Source: Kocuria rhizophila DC2201 | GTDB taxonomy: Bacteria > Actinomycetota > Actinomycetes > Actinomycetales > Micrococcaceae | Direction of reading: 5' to 3' | Assembly (NCBI RefSeq): GCF_000010285.1 | Contig: NC_010617.1 | Coordinates: forward strand, 124,001-188,000 | DNA: 64,000 nt | Shown: positions 50,384 to 58,191 of the stretch, one piece after another | How the letters are laid out: each line of letters starts with the position of its first letter | Position numbering within the stretch: the stretch's first letter is position 1 | The notes under the pieces: generated by a model | Told to the model about the DNA's origin: nothing | Seen by the model: only the letters and a program-made list of their open reading frames with translations | The model's database searches: none | Translations under genes and position numbers: made by a program

Positions 50384-51331
50384 ATGAACGCACCGGACGC
50401 CGAGATCATCGTGGGCGTGGACGGCTCCGAGCAGAGCCTGGGCGCACTGCACTGGGCGGCCCGCGAGGCCCGACGCCGCGGGGCGCCCCTGCGCGTGGTC
50501 ACCGCCTACACGGTGCCCATGATCGGCGGGTCCACCTTCGACGTCGGCTACGCCGCGTTCGACGACGCCGCCATGAACCGCGCCGTGGAGGACCTCGTCG
50601 CGGACGCCCGACGCCGCGTGGCCGAGCTGGACGTGGAGGTCCGCTCCACGGTCCAGGCCGGGGACCCCTCCGGGGTGCTCGTGGACCTCAGCAGGGACGC
50701 CCAGCTGCTGGTCCTGGGATCCCGTGGCCGGGGCGGGTTCATCGGACGGCTGCTGGGCTCGGTGTCCACGGCCGTGCCCGCCCACGCTCACTGCCCCGTG
50801 GGGATCATCCCCCTGCAGTGGGGCACCGAGTACCGGGTGCACGAGGACGTCAGCCGGCGCTCCGCCTTCGTGGACGGCGTCACGGTGGGCTCGGACGGCT
50901 CCGAGCACGCGAGTGCCGCGATGCTGTGGGCCGCGGACGAGGCCGAGCAGCTGGGCGTGCCGCTGACCGTGGTGTGCGCCGCCCCCTCGGACGCGGGCAC
51001 CTCCGCGTGGCTGCCCTCACCCGTGGACTTCGACGACCTGCGCGGCGAGGTCCGCGCGGCACTGGACGCCTGCGTGGCCTGGCTGCGGTCCCACTTCCCC
51101 ACGCTCGAGATCACCGGTGAGCTCGTGGACGGCTCTCCCATCGACGTGCTCGTGGAACGCTCCGCCCGCAACCAGCTGGTGGTCACGGGCACCCGCGGCC
51201 GCGGCGGCTTCGCGGGGATGCTGCTGGGCTCCACGTCCCAGGGTGTGCTGCACAACTGCACGGGCCCGTCCATGATCGTGCCGGGCTTCCAGGACCCGCG
51301 GCTCTCGGACCGGCCCCACGTGGCGGTCTGA
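50384..51331 (+). CDS. Tandem universal stress protein
   Basis: A 315-residue protein of two UspA domains. Each begins with the nucleotide-binding strand, IIVGVDGSEQSLGAL and VTVGSDGSEHASAAM, and ends with G-2x-G-9x-G-S/T loops, LGSRGRGGFIGRLLGSVS and TGTRGRGGFAGMLLGSTS, so both probably bind ATP. These proteins respond to hypoxia or starvation in actinobacteria. GGGAGGG lies before the ATG. TAGGCT at 50344-50349 is a candidate -10. It is divergent from the lactone oxidase. Confidence 0.93.
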   Translation: MNAPDAEIIVGVDGSEQSLGALHWAAREARRRGAPLRVVTAYTVPMIGGSTFDVGYAAFDDAAMNRAVEDLVADARRRVAELDVEVRSTVQAGDPSGVLVDLSRDAQLLVLGSRGRGGFIGRLLGSVSTAVPAHAHCPVGIIPLQWGTEYRVHEDVSRRSAFVDGVTVGSDGSEHASAAMLWAADEAEQLGVPLTVVCAAPSDAGTSAWLPSPVDFDDLRGEVRAALDACVAWLRSHFPTLEITGELVDGSPIDVLVERSARNQLVVTGTRGRGGFAGMLLGSTSQGVLHNCTGPSMIVPGFQDPRLSDRPHVAV

Positions 51332-51358
51332 CGAGCGGCCGTCCCATACCACGGGTGT

Positions 51359-51387
51359 TTGTGGAACGGGTGGTTTGGCTCTAAGCT
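51359..51387 (+). promoter_or_regulatory. Promoter of the tRNA-Glu gene
   Basis: TTGTGG (51359-51364) and TAAGCT (51382-51387) with 17-bp spacing, about 50 bases upstream of the mature tRNA. Confidence 0.65.
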
Positions 51388-51439
51388 ACTGGAGGTCCAT
51401 CGTCCCATGGTGCACTCTGTGCTCCCGGACGCTGTTCTG

Positions 51440-51512
51440 GCCCCCATCGTCTAGCGGCCTAGGACACCGCCCTTTCACGGCGGCGGCACGGGTTCGAATC
51501 CCGTTGGGGGTA
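51440..51512 (+). tRNA. tRNA-Glu (anticodon TTC)
   Basis: 73-base cloverleaf: acceptor GCCCCCA pairs with TGGGGGT, anticodon stem CCGCC/GGCGG encloses CTTTCAC with TTC at 51474-51476, and the T arm has GGTTCGAATCC. CCA is not encoded. Confidence 0.97.
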
Positions 51513-51600
51513 CGGTTTCCACGGAGGAGCCCGCCGGACGCTCGATTTGCACAGCGAACCGTTCGTCCTGGTAGGATATCCACTCGTTGGAAACAACCAA

Positions 51601-51674
51601 GGCCCTGTAGCGCAGTTGGTTAGCGCGCCGCCCTGTCACGGCGGAGGTCGCGGGTTCAAGTCCCGTCAGGGTCG
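51601..51674 (+). tRNA. tRNA-Asp (anticodon GTC)
   Basis: 74-base cloverleaf: acceptor GGCCCTG/CAGGGTC, D arm AGCGCAGTTGGTTAGCG, anticodon loop CTGTCAC with GTC, T arm GGGTTCAAGTCCC. A TAGGAT -10 at 51572-51577 lies upstream. Confidence 0.97.
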
Positions 51675-51750
51675 CTCAGGCGGCGATGAAAAGGCAACTT
51701 TTCGCGCCGTCGCGGCATATCACCGAGAGGTTTCCTCCCGGCGTGTGCCT

Positions 51751-51823
51751 GGCTCTGTAGCTCAGTTGGTAGAGCGTACGACTGAAAATCGTAAGGTCAC
51801 CGGATCGACGCCGGTCGGAGCCA
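51751..51823 (+). tRNA. tRNA-Phe (anticodon GAA)
   Basis: 73-base cloverleaf: acceptor GGCTCTG/CGGAGCC, anticodon loop CTGAAAA with GAA at 51784-51786, T loop GGATCGACGCC. It is the last of three tRNAs and is followed at once by a terminator. Confidence 0.96.
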
Positions 51824-51825
51824 CT

Positions 51826-51858
51826 GAACCCCCGCGTGGCTTCTACACGCGGGGGTTC
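51826..51858 (+). terminator. Intrinsic terminator of the tRNA cluster
   Basis: Perfect 13-bp stem GAACCCCCGCGTG (51826-51838) with complement (51846-51858), 7-base loop, then TTT. Confidence 0.9.
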
Positions 51859-52050
51859 TTTGCTGTCTCCGCCCGGCGGCCCCGGGGGTCTGCCACCGCT
51901 GCTCCTGGTCGCGTCTCCCGCGGCGCACCCGGCGCAGGACCCGCCCACCACACCCCCAGGGCACGCCGAGGTTGCCCGCCTACCGTCAGGGGTGTCGGCG
52001 GGAGGTCCGCCGCGTGCGCGGGCGGCTCCGCTCCGGGGGAGGAAACGGTC

Positions 52051-52533
52051 ATGGAACGGCGGATGCGTGTGATGGGCGCGGCCACGGCCCTGCTCGCGGT
52101 CTCCGCCGTGGCCACCGGGTGCGGCCTGCAGCACCAGCGCGGCACCGCCATCGAGCTCACCCCCGTGAGTCCCAGCCCCTCCGCCGCGACACCTTCGACG
52201 GGCGGGTCGTCCCAGCCCTCCCCGGCCACGTCCCAGGAGTGCTTCGAGGTGGCCGAGCTGTTCAGCGGCGTGGAGCTGCTGCCCCTCACCGACCAGGCGG
52301 AGGACGAGACCACCGACGACGACGCCCTGGACCACGCCCGCGCCGCCGCGGGCCGGGTGCGCGGTCAGCTGCCCTCCGAGGTGCAGCCGGCGTTCGACGA
52401 GGTCCGCTCGATCCTCGACGGCGCGGGGGAGACCCTGCAGCCGGGGGAGGCCGCCAAGATCCACCGGGCCCTCGACCCCGCGGAGGCCTGGCTGCAGTCC
52501 CACTGCGCGGCCACGGCCCGCCCCGGCGGCTGA
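52051..52533 (+). CDS. Predicted lipoprotein, unknown function
   Basis: A 160-residue exported protein: basic start MERRMRVMG, hydrophobic core AATALLAVSAVATGC with the lipobox cysteine near residue 24, then a Pro/Ser/Thr linker and a small acidic helical domain with two cysteines (SQECFEVAE and LQSHCAATA) that could form a disulphide. GGGGGAGGA lies upstream of the ATG. No known family. Confidence 0.75.
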   Translation: MERRMRVMGAATALLAVSAVATGCGLQHQRGTAIELTPVSPSPSAATPSTGGSSQPSPATSQECFEVAELFSGVELLPLTDQAEDETTDDDALDHARAAAGRVRGQLPSEVQPAFDEVRSILDGAGETLQPGEAAKIHRALDPAEAWLQSHCAATARPGG

Positions 52534-52739
52534 GCGGGGCGGCTCACGGGCTGAGCCCCGGGCCCGGGGCAGGAGCTGGACACCAGGTCCGCGCCAAGCG
52601 CCATGAGCACGAGCGGGGACTCCCGCTCACATGCTGAACTTCACCCGAGCGACGCGGCCCTGCGGTCCCCCGGGCCTGCGGTCTTGCGGCTCTGCGTTCT
52701 TGCGGGCCGGGCCGACGCCGCAGAGCCCCGCTCAACCGG

Positions 52740-54629
52740 TCACAGCTCCACCCACACCGCGCTGTCCACGGTGAGCCGGTCGTTGACCACGGCGTCCTGG
52801 CCGCTCGTGAGCAGCAGCGTGCCGTTCCCGAGCTCCGCGACCTCCGCCTCGGTCTCCCCGAGGTTCGCCGCCACCAGCACGCGGCGGCCGCCCCGGGCGC
52901 TGAGCACGTAGGCCAGCACGCCCTCCGGACCGTCGCTCAGCGGGTGCCACGAGAAGTCCGCGGTCCCCACCCGCAGCTCGTCCCGCAGCGTCAGCGCACG
53001 CCGGTACAGGTTCAGCGTGGACTGCGGGTCGCCCAGCTGGTGGTCCACGGTGATCTGCGCGAAGGACTCGGGCTGCGGCAGCCACGGTTCCGCACCGAAA
53101 CCTAGCCCCTCGCCCACGGGCGACCAGGGCAGCGGCACGCGAGCGCCGTCGCGCCCCAGCTCCGCGCCCGCGGTGCGGTGGAACGTGGGATCCTCGCGGG
53201 CGGCGTCGGGAAGGGACGTGTGCTCGGGCAGACCCAGCTCGTCCCCCTGGTAGACGTACGCCGACCCCGGCAGGGACAGCTCCACCAGTGCGGCGGCGCG
53301 GGCGCGGCGCAGGCCCTGGCCGTGGTGGGGCTGCTCGTCCTGCGCGCCGATGCCGTTGGGGTACGCGGTGCGCGAGCCCAGGCCGTAGCGGGAGGCGTGG
53401 CGCACGGTGTCGTGGTTGGAGAGCACCCAGGTGCACGGCGCGCCCACCTCGTAGTTGGCGCGCAGGGAGATGTCGATGGTGTCCCGCATGCGGTTGCGGT
53501 GCCACCCCGAGATCAGGAAGTCGAAGTTGAAGGCCTGCTGCGCCTCGTCCGGGCGCACGTAGCGGGCCAGGCGGGACGCGGGGCCCACCCACGCCTCCAC
53601 CACGAGCATCCGGTCCCCGGGGTACTCCTGCAGCACGCGGTGCCAGTCCCGGTAGATCTCGTGCACGCCGTCCTGGTCGAAGTACGGGCCGGTGTCCATG
53701 GTCTTGGCGGGATCGTCCGCGTTCGCGCTTTCCTCGTCGTCTCCGACGACGCCGCCCGGCCCGGTTCCGGCCCCGCACGCCTGCTCGGCGCCGACCGTCT
53801 CCGGCCCGGAGGGTGCCGGGCCGGTCTCGGCCGCGGCCGTGGAGTCCACGGGGACGTCCTGAGCGGCGGGGCCGGTGCGGTCCGCTGGGGCGCCGTTCGC
53901 GGCGTCGTCCTCCGCGGCTGTGCCCTCCACCATGTGCACCTGCTCGTCCCAGTCCGGCAGGCCCTCGGCCTTGATCATCCCGTGGGCCACGTCCACCCGG
54001 AAGCCGTCCACACCGCGCTCCAGCCAGAACCGCAGGATCGCGCGGAACTCCTCCCACACCTCCGGGTTCTCCCAGTTCAGGTCCGGCTGGGAGGAGTCGA
54101 ACAGGTGCAGGTACCACTGGCCGTCCGCCACACGGGTCCACGCGGAACCGCCGAACAGGGACTTCCAGTTGTTCGGCGGCAGCTCCCCGTTCTCACCGGA
54201 CCCCTCGCGGAAGATGTAGCGGTCCCGCTCGGGTGAACCGGGTGCCGAGGCCAGGGCGGCCCGGAACCACTCGTGGTCCTCGGACGTGTGGTTGGGCACC
54301 AGGTCCACGATGATCTTCAACCCCAGCCGGTGGGCCTCCTCGCGCATGCGGTCGAAGTCCTCGAGCGAGCCGAAGCGGGGATCCACGGTGCGGTAGTCCG
54401 CGACGTCGTAGCCGGCGTCGTGCTGCGGCGAGAGGTAGAAGGGGGAGAGCCACACGGCATCCACGCCGAGCCGCTTGAGGTACGGCAGCTTCTGGGTCAC
54501 GCCGCCCAGATCCCCCATGCCGTCACCGTTGGAGTCCTTGAAGGAGCGGGGATACACCTGGTAGATCACGGCATCGCGCCACCACTCGGAACCGGAGGGG
54601 GCAGGGAAGGAAGTCTGGGAGAAAGTCAC
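52740..54629 (-). CDS. GH13 alpha-glucosidase / oligo-1,6-glucosidase-like enzyme
   Basis: A 629-residue GH13 enzyme. It opens SEWWRDAVIYQVYPRSFKDSNGDGMGDLGG, typical of the alpha-glucosidase subfamilies. Catalytic Asp is in GFRVDVAHGM (about residue 213), the acid Glu in VVEAWVGP (about 344) and the third carboxylate in LSNHDTVRH (about 408). An acidic, Ala/Gly-rich insertion of about 80 residues (53690-53935, residues about 232-313) sits between the first two catalytic residues and holds GGCGTCGTC motifs on both strands. The GTG at 54629 is the chosen start. It probably frees glucose from maltose, isomaltose or related sugars in the cytosol. Confidence 0.9.
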   Translation of the reverse strand: MTFSQTSFPAPSGSEWWRDAVIYQVYPRSFKDSNGDGMGDLGGVTQKLPYLKRLGVDAVWLSPFYLSPQHDAGYDVADYRTVDPRFGSLEDFDRMREEAHRLGLKIIVDLVPNHTSEDHEWFRAALASAPGSPERDRYIFREGSGENGELPPNNWKSLFGGSAWTRVADGQWYLHLFDSSQPDLNWENPEVWEEFRAILRFWLERGVDGFRVDVAHGMIKAEGLPDWDEQVHMVEGTAAEDDAANGAPADRTGPAAQDVPVDSTAAAETGPAPSGPETVGAEQACGAGTGPGGVVGDDEESANADDPAKTMDTGPYFDQDGVHEIYRDWHRVLQEYPGDRMLVVEAWVGPASRLARYVRPDEAQQAFNFDFLISGWHRNRMRDTIDISLRANYEVGAPCTWVLSNHDTVRHASRYGLGSRTAYPNGIGAQDEQPHHGQGLRRARAAALVELSLPGSAYVYQGDELGLPEHTSLPDAAREDPTFHRTAGAELGRDGARVPLPWSPVGEGLGFGAEPWLPQPESFAQITVDHQLGDPQSTLNLYRRALTLRDELRVGTADFSWHPLSDGPEGVLAYVLSARGGRRVLVAANLGETEAEVAELGNGTLLLTSGQDAVVNDRLTVDSAVWVEL

Positions 54630-54735
54630 GCGTTCCAGGCTACCCACGTCCGGGCGCAGGGGGCCAAGGGGCACCACGCCCTCTGCAGGGGACCCGCCCC
54701 ACGGCGCGCTACCCCGTGCGACCCCCCGCCCGCCC

Positions 54736-54790
54736 GCTGCATTTGCTCCGTAAGTGCAGAAAACAGGACCCTCAGCTGCATTTGCTCCAC
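54736..54790 (-). repeat. 55-bp repeat, copy 4, left flank of the DUF559 gene
   Basis: On the minus strand this reads GTGGAGCAAATGCAGC ... TCTGC ... ACGGAGCAAATGCAGC. It aligns without gaps to 55945-55999 on the plus strand at about 40 of 55 bases, with the outer 15-16 bases of each end nearly identical. The two copies are therefore inverted around the gene between them. The 287-base gap contains nothing else but a perfect DnaA box (54869-54877) and a -10. Confidence 0.8.
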
Positions 54791-54904
54791 TGGACAGCGT
54801 CCACATCTCGGGGCGGGTGCGCCGAGGGGCGGTGCAGCCTCCGGCCCAGAGGGTGTGCGGGGCAGGGTTGTGGATAACCTGCCCCGGTCAATGGATCACC
54901 TACC

Positions 54905-54910
54905 TACAGT
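54905..54910 (+). promoter_or_regulatory. -10 element TACAGT of the DUF559 gene
   Basis: TACAGT ends six bases before the ATG at 54917, indicating a leaderless transcript. No -35 is seen. Confidence 0.45.
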
Positions 54911-54916
54911 TCGGGC

Positions 54917-55984
54917 ATGGTGTTGTACCAGCAGCGTCCAGTCCCGTTTCCCCCTGAGCCCCTGGTGGTCCCCACGGCGGAAACCGGCCGACGCGCCTCA
55001 CAGTTGCTCGGCAGCCCGGGCGTGCAGCGACTCGCGCGGGGACTGTGGGTGCTCCGGGACCAACCGCTCACGGCGGTGGAAAGAGCCGTTCTCCTGCAGC
55101 GGCATCTGTGCCGACCCGAGGCCGGGCTCCTGGTGAGCGGCCTGCACGGGCTGGAGCTGCTGCGGCTTCCCGTGGGCGGAAGCGAGGCGTGGGTGCAAGA
55201 CGTGCTTGCGCGGCCCCACCAGTCGCGCGGCCAACGTCAGGGGGTGTTCAGCGCTTCGTCACTGAACGCCGCCTACCACTGCGTTGAGCTGCTCTGGACT
55301 GGTCACCGCGCCCAGTCCAAGCAGGACGGAGTGCGCATTGCCATGTCCCACGGTCTGCCCGGCCTCGAGGGCCCATGGGGCAGCAGGGTTGCCCACCCAC
55401 TGGAGATGCTGTCCCGGATGAGCACCGTGCTGTCTCCATGGCGGATCACCGCGTGCCTGGACGCGCTGCTGTCCACCCGGTTCGTCATGCCCGGCACGTC
55501 CCGCCCGCTGCAGTTCACGCGAGACCAGTTGGAGGAGAGTCTGGACCAGCTTCCTCCGGCCGCCCGAGGGGTCATCCGGCTGCGCCGCGCGTGGCGTGAC
55601 GCCCGGTCACCGTGCTGGTCGGCGGCGGAGACCCTGACCCGGTTGATCATTGCCCGCCACGACCTGCCTGAGCCGTCCCTGAACCATCAGGTGACGATTG
55701 CAGGGCGCACGTTCTTCCTGGACCTGGCATGGCCGGGTGCGCGAACGGCCGTGGAGTACAACGGCGGTGTTCATGCTCGTGAGGTGTCCCAGTACCGGGA
55801 CGAGATGTACCGCCTGTCCCTCCTGCGAGACGCGGGGTGGGACGTTACGGTCCTCACGTGGGACGATCTCCGCTCCCCGGCGCGCAGGATGACGTGGCTC
55901 TCACGCATTCAACGGAACCTGAGTCGCTCGCACCGTGCTCTCGAGTGGAGTAAATGCAGCCACACGGCCTTGAATCTGCCGTAA
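54917..55984 (+). CDS. AbiEi/DUF559-type protein with Vsr-like nuclease domain
   Basis: A 355-residue protein of a group common in actinobacteria. The N-terminal part resembles the AbiEi-type winged helix (QRLARGLWVLRDQPLTAVERA). The C-terminal part has a PD-(D/E)XK/Vsr-like fold: the Glu in SAAETLTRLI, Asp in FFLDLAWPGARTAVEYNG and the conserved Tyr-x-Arg-Asp region SQYRDEMYRLSLLRDAGWDVTV split over two helices. A nuclease role is inferred. The final 13 codons are encoded within repeat copy 5, so the repeat defines its C-terminus. GC is a little lower than in its neighbours. Confidence 0.78.
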   Translation: MVLYQQRPVPFPPEPLVVPTAETGRRASQLLGSPGVQRLARGLWVLRDQPLTAVERAVLLQRHLCRPEAGLLVSGLHGLELLRLPVGGSEAWVQDVLARPHQSRGQRQGVFSASSLNAAYHCVELLWTGHRAQSKQDGVRIAMSHGLPGLEGPWGSRVAHPLEMLSRMSTVLSPWRITACLDALLSTRFVMPGTSRPLQFTRDQLEESLDQLPPAARGVIRLRRAWRDARSPCWSAAETLTRLIIARHDLPEPSLNHQVTIAGRTFFLDLAWPGARTAVEYNGGVHAREVSQYRDEMYRLSLLRDAGWDVTVLTWDDLRSPARRMTWLSRIQRNLSRSHRALEWSKCSHTALNLP

Positions 55985-55999
55985 CGGAGCACATGCAGC
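55945..55999 (+). repeat. 55-bp repeat, copy 5, right flank of the DUF559 gene
   Basis: GTGGAGTAAATGCAGC begins this copy and ACGGAGCACATGCAGC ends it. About 73 percent identical to the inverted complement of 54736-54790. It overlaps the last 40 bases of the DUF559 coding sequence and lies between convergent genes. Confidence 0.8.
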
Positions 56000-56096
56000 A
56001 CCTGCAGGACAGGCCCCCAGGCTCACCGGCCGGCGGGGGTGCCGCTTCCCGGGTGCGGAGAGCGGGGGCGACGGCGCTCGGTTCCGCCCCTCCGGG

Positions 56097-57242
56097 TCAG
56101 TTCGCCTGCTGCAGCTGCGCCAGCGGGGCCCAGCGCCGGAAGATGCGCCGCAGTGCCGCCGTCGCGGATCCGAACTCCCCCTCACGCAGCAGATCCAGGG
56201 CATCGGCCATGTCCTGCGGGGACTCGTCCGGCTGGATCCGGTCCGCCAGGGAACCGTAGTCCAGGCTCACCAGGGAAGCAGAGCTGAACGAGCCCAGCCA
56301 GCGGCCCAGTCGGGTGAGGTCCTGGGCGAAGGCGGCGGCCTGTCGGGCCTCGTCCGGGAGGTCGTCCTCGGGGGCGTTGCCGGAGACGGCCCGCCCGGCG
56401 TCGTCGACGGTCCGTGCGGCGTCGAGCGCGCGCCGTGAGGCGGTGTCAGCGGGGGCGATGAACCGGTGGATCTCGTGCCCGGAGTGCTGCGACGCCACGT
56501 GGTCCGCCGGTTCGAAGGCCGCGAACCACGCGAGGGGGACGGCGTAGGCGGCCTCGCGGGTGTAGACGGGTTGGAAGGCCTCCGTGGAGGTGGCCCGGGC
56601 GGCGTCCTCGACCTCGCGTTCGGGGACGAGGAGGGGCAGGAGCTGGGCGCTGTCCTCGTTCTCCGCCGCGGTGAACAGACGCAGGGAGCGGCGCAGCCTC
56701 TGGGTGGGGTGGAACACTGGGAAGTCCCCGGGGTGGTTCGGGGACGCACCGGGAACAGGCCCCGGGGAGCCCGAAGTGTCCGCGGACCCCGAAGCGCCCG
56801 GAGCCCCCGCGGAACCTGACGCACCTGCAGCGCCCGAGGCGCGAGCGGCCCCCGGACGGCCCGGAAAACCGGAAGCGCCCGCAGCGCCGGGGGCACCCGC
56901 AGAACCCGAGGCACCCGCGGCGCCCGGGGAACCGGAGGAACCCGATGGCCCCGCTGCACCCGGCACCCCCAGCAACCGCCACGCGCCGGCCGGTGCCGTG
57001 GAGAACGGCATGGTCCACAGGGGTTCGCGGGCCGGGGGCAGCAGGGACTGGGAGGTGTCCGTGAGGCGGGCGAGCTGCTCCGAGAACTCGTGCACCCCGC
57101 CGGTGAAGGGGTCCAGGGCGCGGGGGATGCCGGGGGCGTAGTGGGCGTCGAGGTCCTGCTGGGGCACGTAGACACGCAGCGCGAACCGCAGGGGCGGGCC
57201 CGTGATGCTGCGGTAGGCGCTGCCCGCGTTGATCAGGGGCAC
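56097..57242 (-). CDS. Hypothetical protein with a collagen-like Gly-X-Y segment
   Basis: A 381-residue cytosolic-looking protein. Residues about 91-162 consist of some 24 Gly-X-Y triplets (GAAGPSGSSGSPGAAGAS and on) broken only by RAS and DTS. The flanking parts are globular: MPLINAGSAYRSITGPPLRFALRVYVPQQD at the N-terminus and helical RRIFRRWAPLAQLQQAN at the C-terminus. No signal peptide is visible. The GTG at 57242 lies four bases after the xthA stop, so both are one operon. Family of the globular parts not recognised. Confidence 0.7.
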   Translation of the reverse strand: MPLINAGSAYRSITGPPLRFALRVYVPQQDLDAHYAPGIPRALDPFTGGVHEFSEQLARLTDTSQSLLPPAREPLWTMPFSTAPAGAWRLLGVPGAAGPSGSSGSPGAAGASGSAGAPGAAGASGFPGRPGAARASGAAGASGSAGAPGASGSADTSGSPGPVPGASPNHPGDFPVFHPTQRLRRSLRLFTAAENEDSAQLLPLLVPEREVEDAARATSTEAFQPVYTREAAYAVPLAWFAAFEPADHVASQHSGHEIHRFIAPADTASRRALDAARTVDDAGRAVSGNAPEDDLPDEARQAAAFAQDLTRLGRWLGSFSSASLVSLDYGSLADRIQPDESPQDMADALDLLREGEFGSATAALRRIFRRWAPLAQLQQAN

Positions 57243-57246
57243 GGGA

Positions 57247-58053
57247 TCAGTCGATCTCGATCACGACGGGCGCGTGGTCCGAGGCGCCCTTGCCCTTGCG
57301 CTCGTCGCGGTCGATCCAGGCGTCCTGCACGCGCGCGGCCAGTGCGGGGGAGCACAGCTGGAAGTCGATGCGCATGCCCTCCTTCTTGGGGAAGCGCAGC
57401 TGCTTGTAGTCCCAGTAGGTGTAGACGCCGGGGCCGGGGTGGCGCGGGCGCACGACGTCCTGGTAGCCGGCGTCCTCGATGAACGCGTGGAATGCCGCGC
57501 GCTCGGGTTCGCTGACGTGGGTGTAGCCGCCCTCCTTGAAGAGCTGGATGTCCCACACGTCGTCGTCCTGCGGGGCCACGTTCCAGTCGCCCACCAGGGC
57601 GATCTGCGCGTCCGGGTCCTCCTGCAGCCACTGCTTGGCATGGCCCTCCAGCACGCGCAGCCACTCGAGCTTGTACGGCATGTGGGGGTCGTCCAGGCCG
57701 CGGCCGTTGGGCACGTAGAGGGACCACACGCGCACACCGCCGCACGTGGCGCCGATCGCGCGGGCCTCCTGCGCCGGCTCCTGGCCGGGCTTGCCGAACG
57801 TGGGCTGGTCCGGGAAGGTGCGCTGCACGTCCGTGAGCCCCACGCGGGAGGCGATCGCCACGCCGTTCCACTGGTTCACGCCGAAGTGGGCCACCTCGTA
57901 GCCCGCGAACTCGAACAGCTCCCACGGGAAGTTCTCGTCCTTGGCCTTGGTCTCCTGGATGGCCAGCACGTCCACGTCGGAGCGGTCGAGCCACGCCTCG
58001 ATGCGGTCGGCGCGGGCGCGGATGGAGTTCACGTTCCACGTGGCGATTCTCAT
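57247..58053 (-). CDS. xthA: Exodeoxyribonuclease III (AP endonuclease)
   Basis: A 268-residue member of the ExoIII/EEP family: MRIATWNVNSIRARADRI, AIQETKAKDENFP with the metal-binding Glu, SLYVPNGRG, LVGDWNVAPQDDDVWD and the terminal SDHAPVVIEID with the catalytic Asp-His. It repairs abasic sites. The ATG at 58053 begins the conserved strand. It is followed at once by the collagen-like gene. Confidence 0.94.
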   Translation of the reverse strand: MRIATWNVNSIRARADRIEAWLDRSDVDVLAIQETKAKDENFPWELFEFAGYEVAHFGVNQWNGVAIASRVGLTDVQRTFPDQPTFGKPGQEPAQEARAIGATCGGVRVWSLYVPNGRGLDDPHMPYKLEWLRVLEGHAKQWLQEDPDAQIALVGDWNVAPQDDDVWDIQLFKEGGYTHVSEPERAAFHAFIEDAGYQDVVRPRHPGPGVYTYWDYKQLRFPKKEGMRIDFQLCSPALAARVQDAWIDRDERKGKGASDHAPVVIEID

Positions 58054-58191
58054 GGGCTCCACCGTAGCCATCCGCGCCGCACCGGAGAAACCGGTGCAGT
58101 GCGCTCCGCACGGGTCGCCGTCCGGGGACTTCCACAGGAGCCCCAGCCGTGGCACGGCACCCCCGTGAACGCCGGGCAGTAGGGTGGCGGG

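Noticed and set aside
51440-51823. tRNA cluster as an integration site
   Set aside because: All three tRNAs are intact, no integrase or 3' tRNA fragment is present nearby, and a normal terminator follows.
54869-54877. DnaA box as part of a replication origin
   Set aside because: Only one box, no AT-rich unwinding region, and no dnaA, dnaN or rpmH nearby.
56745-56975. Periodic DNA taken at first for a repeat array or CRISPR
   Set aside because: The period is 9 bases and follows Gly-X-Y codons; there are no spacers or 25-40-base repeats.
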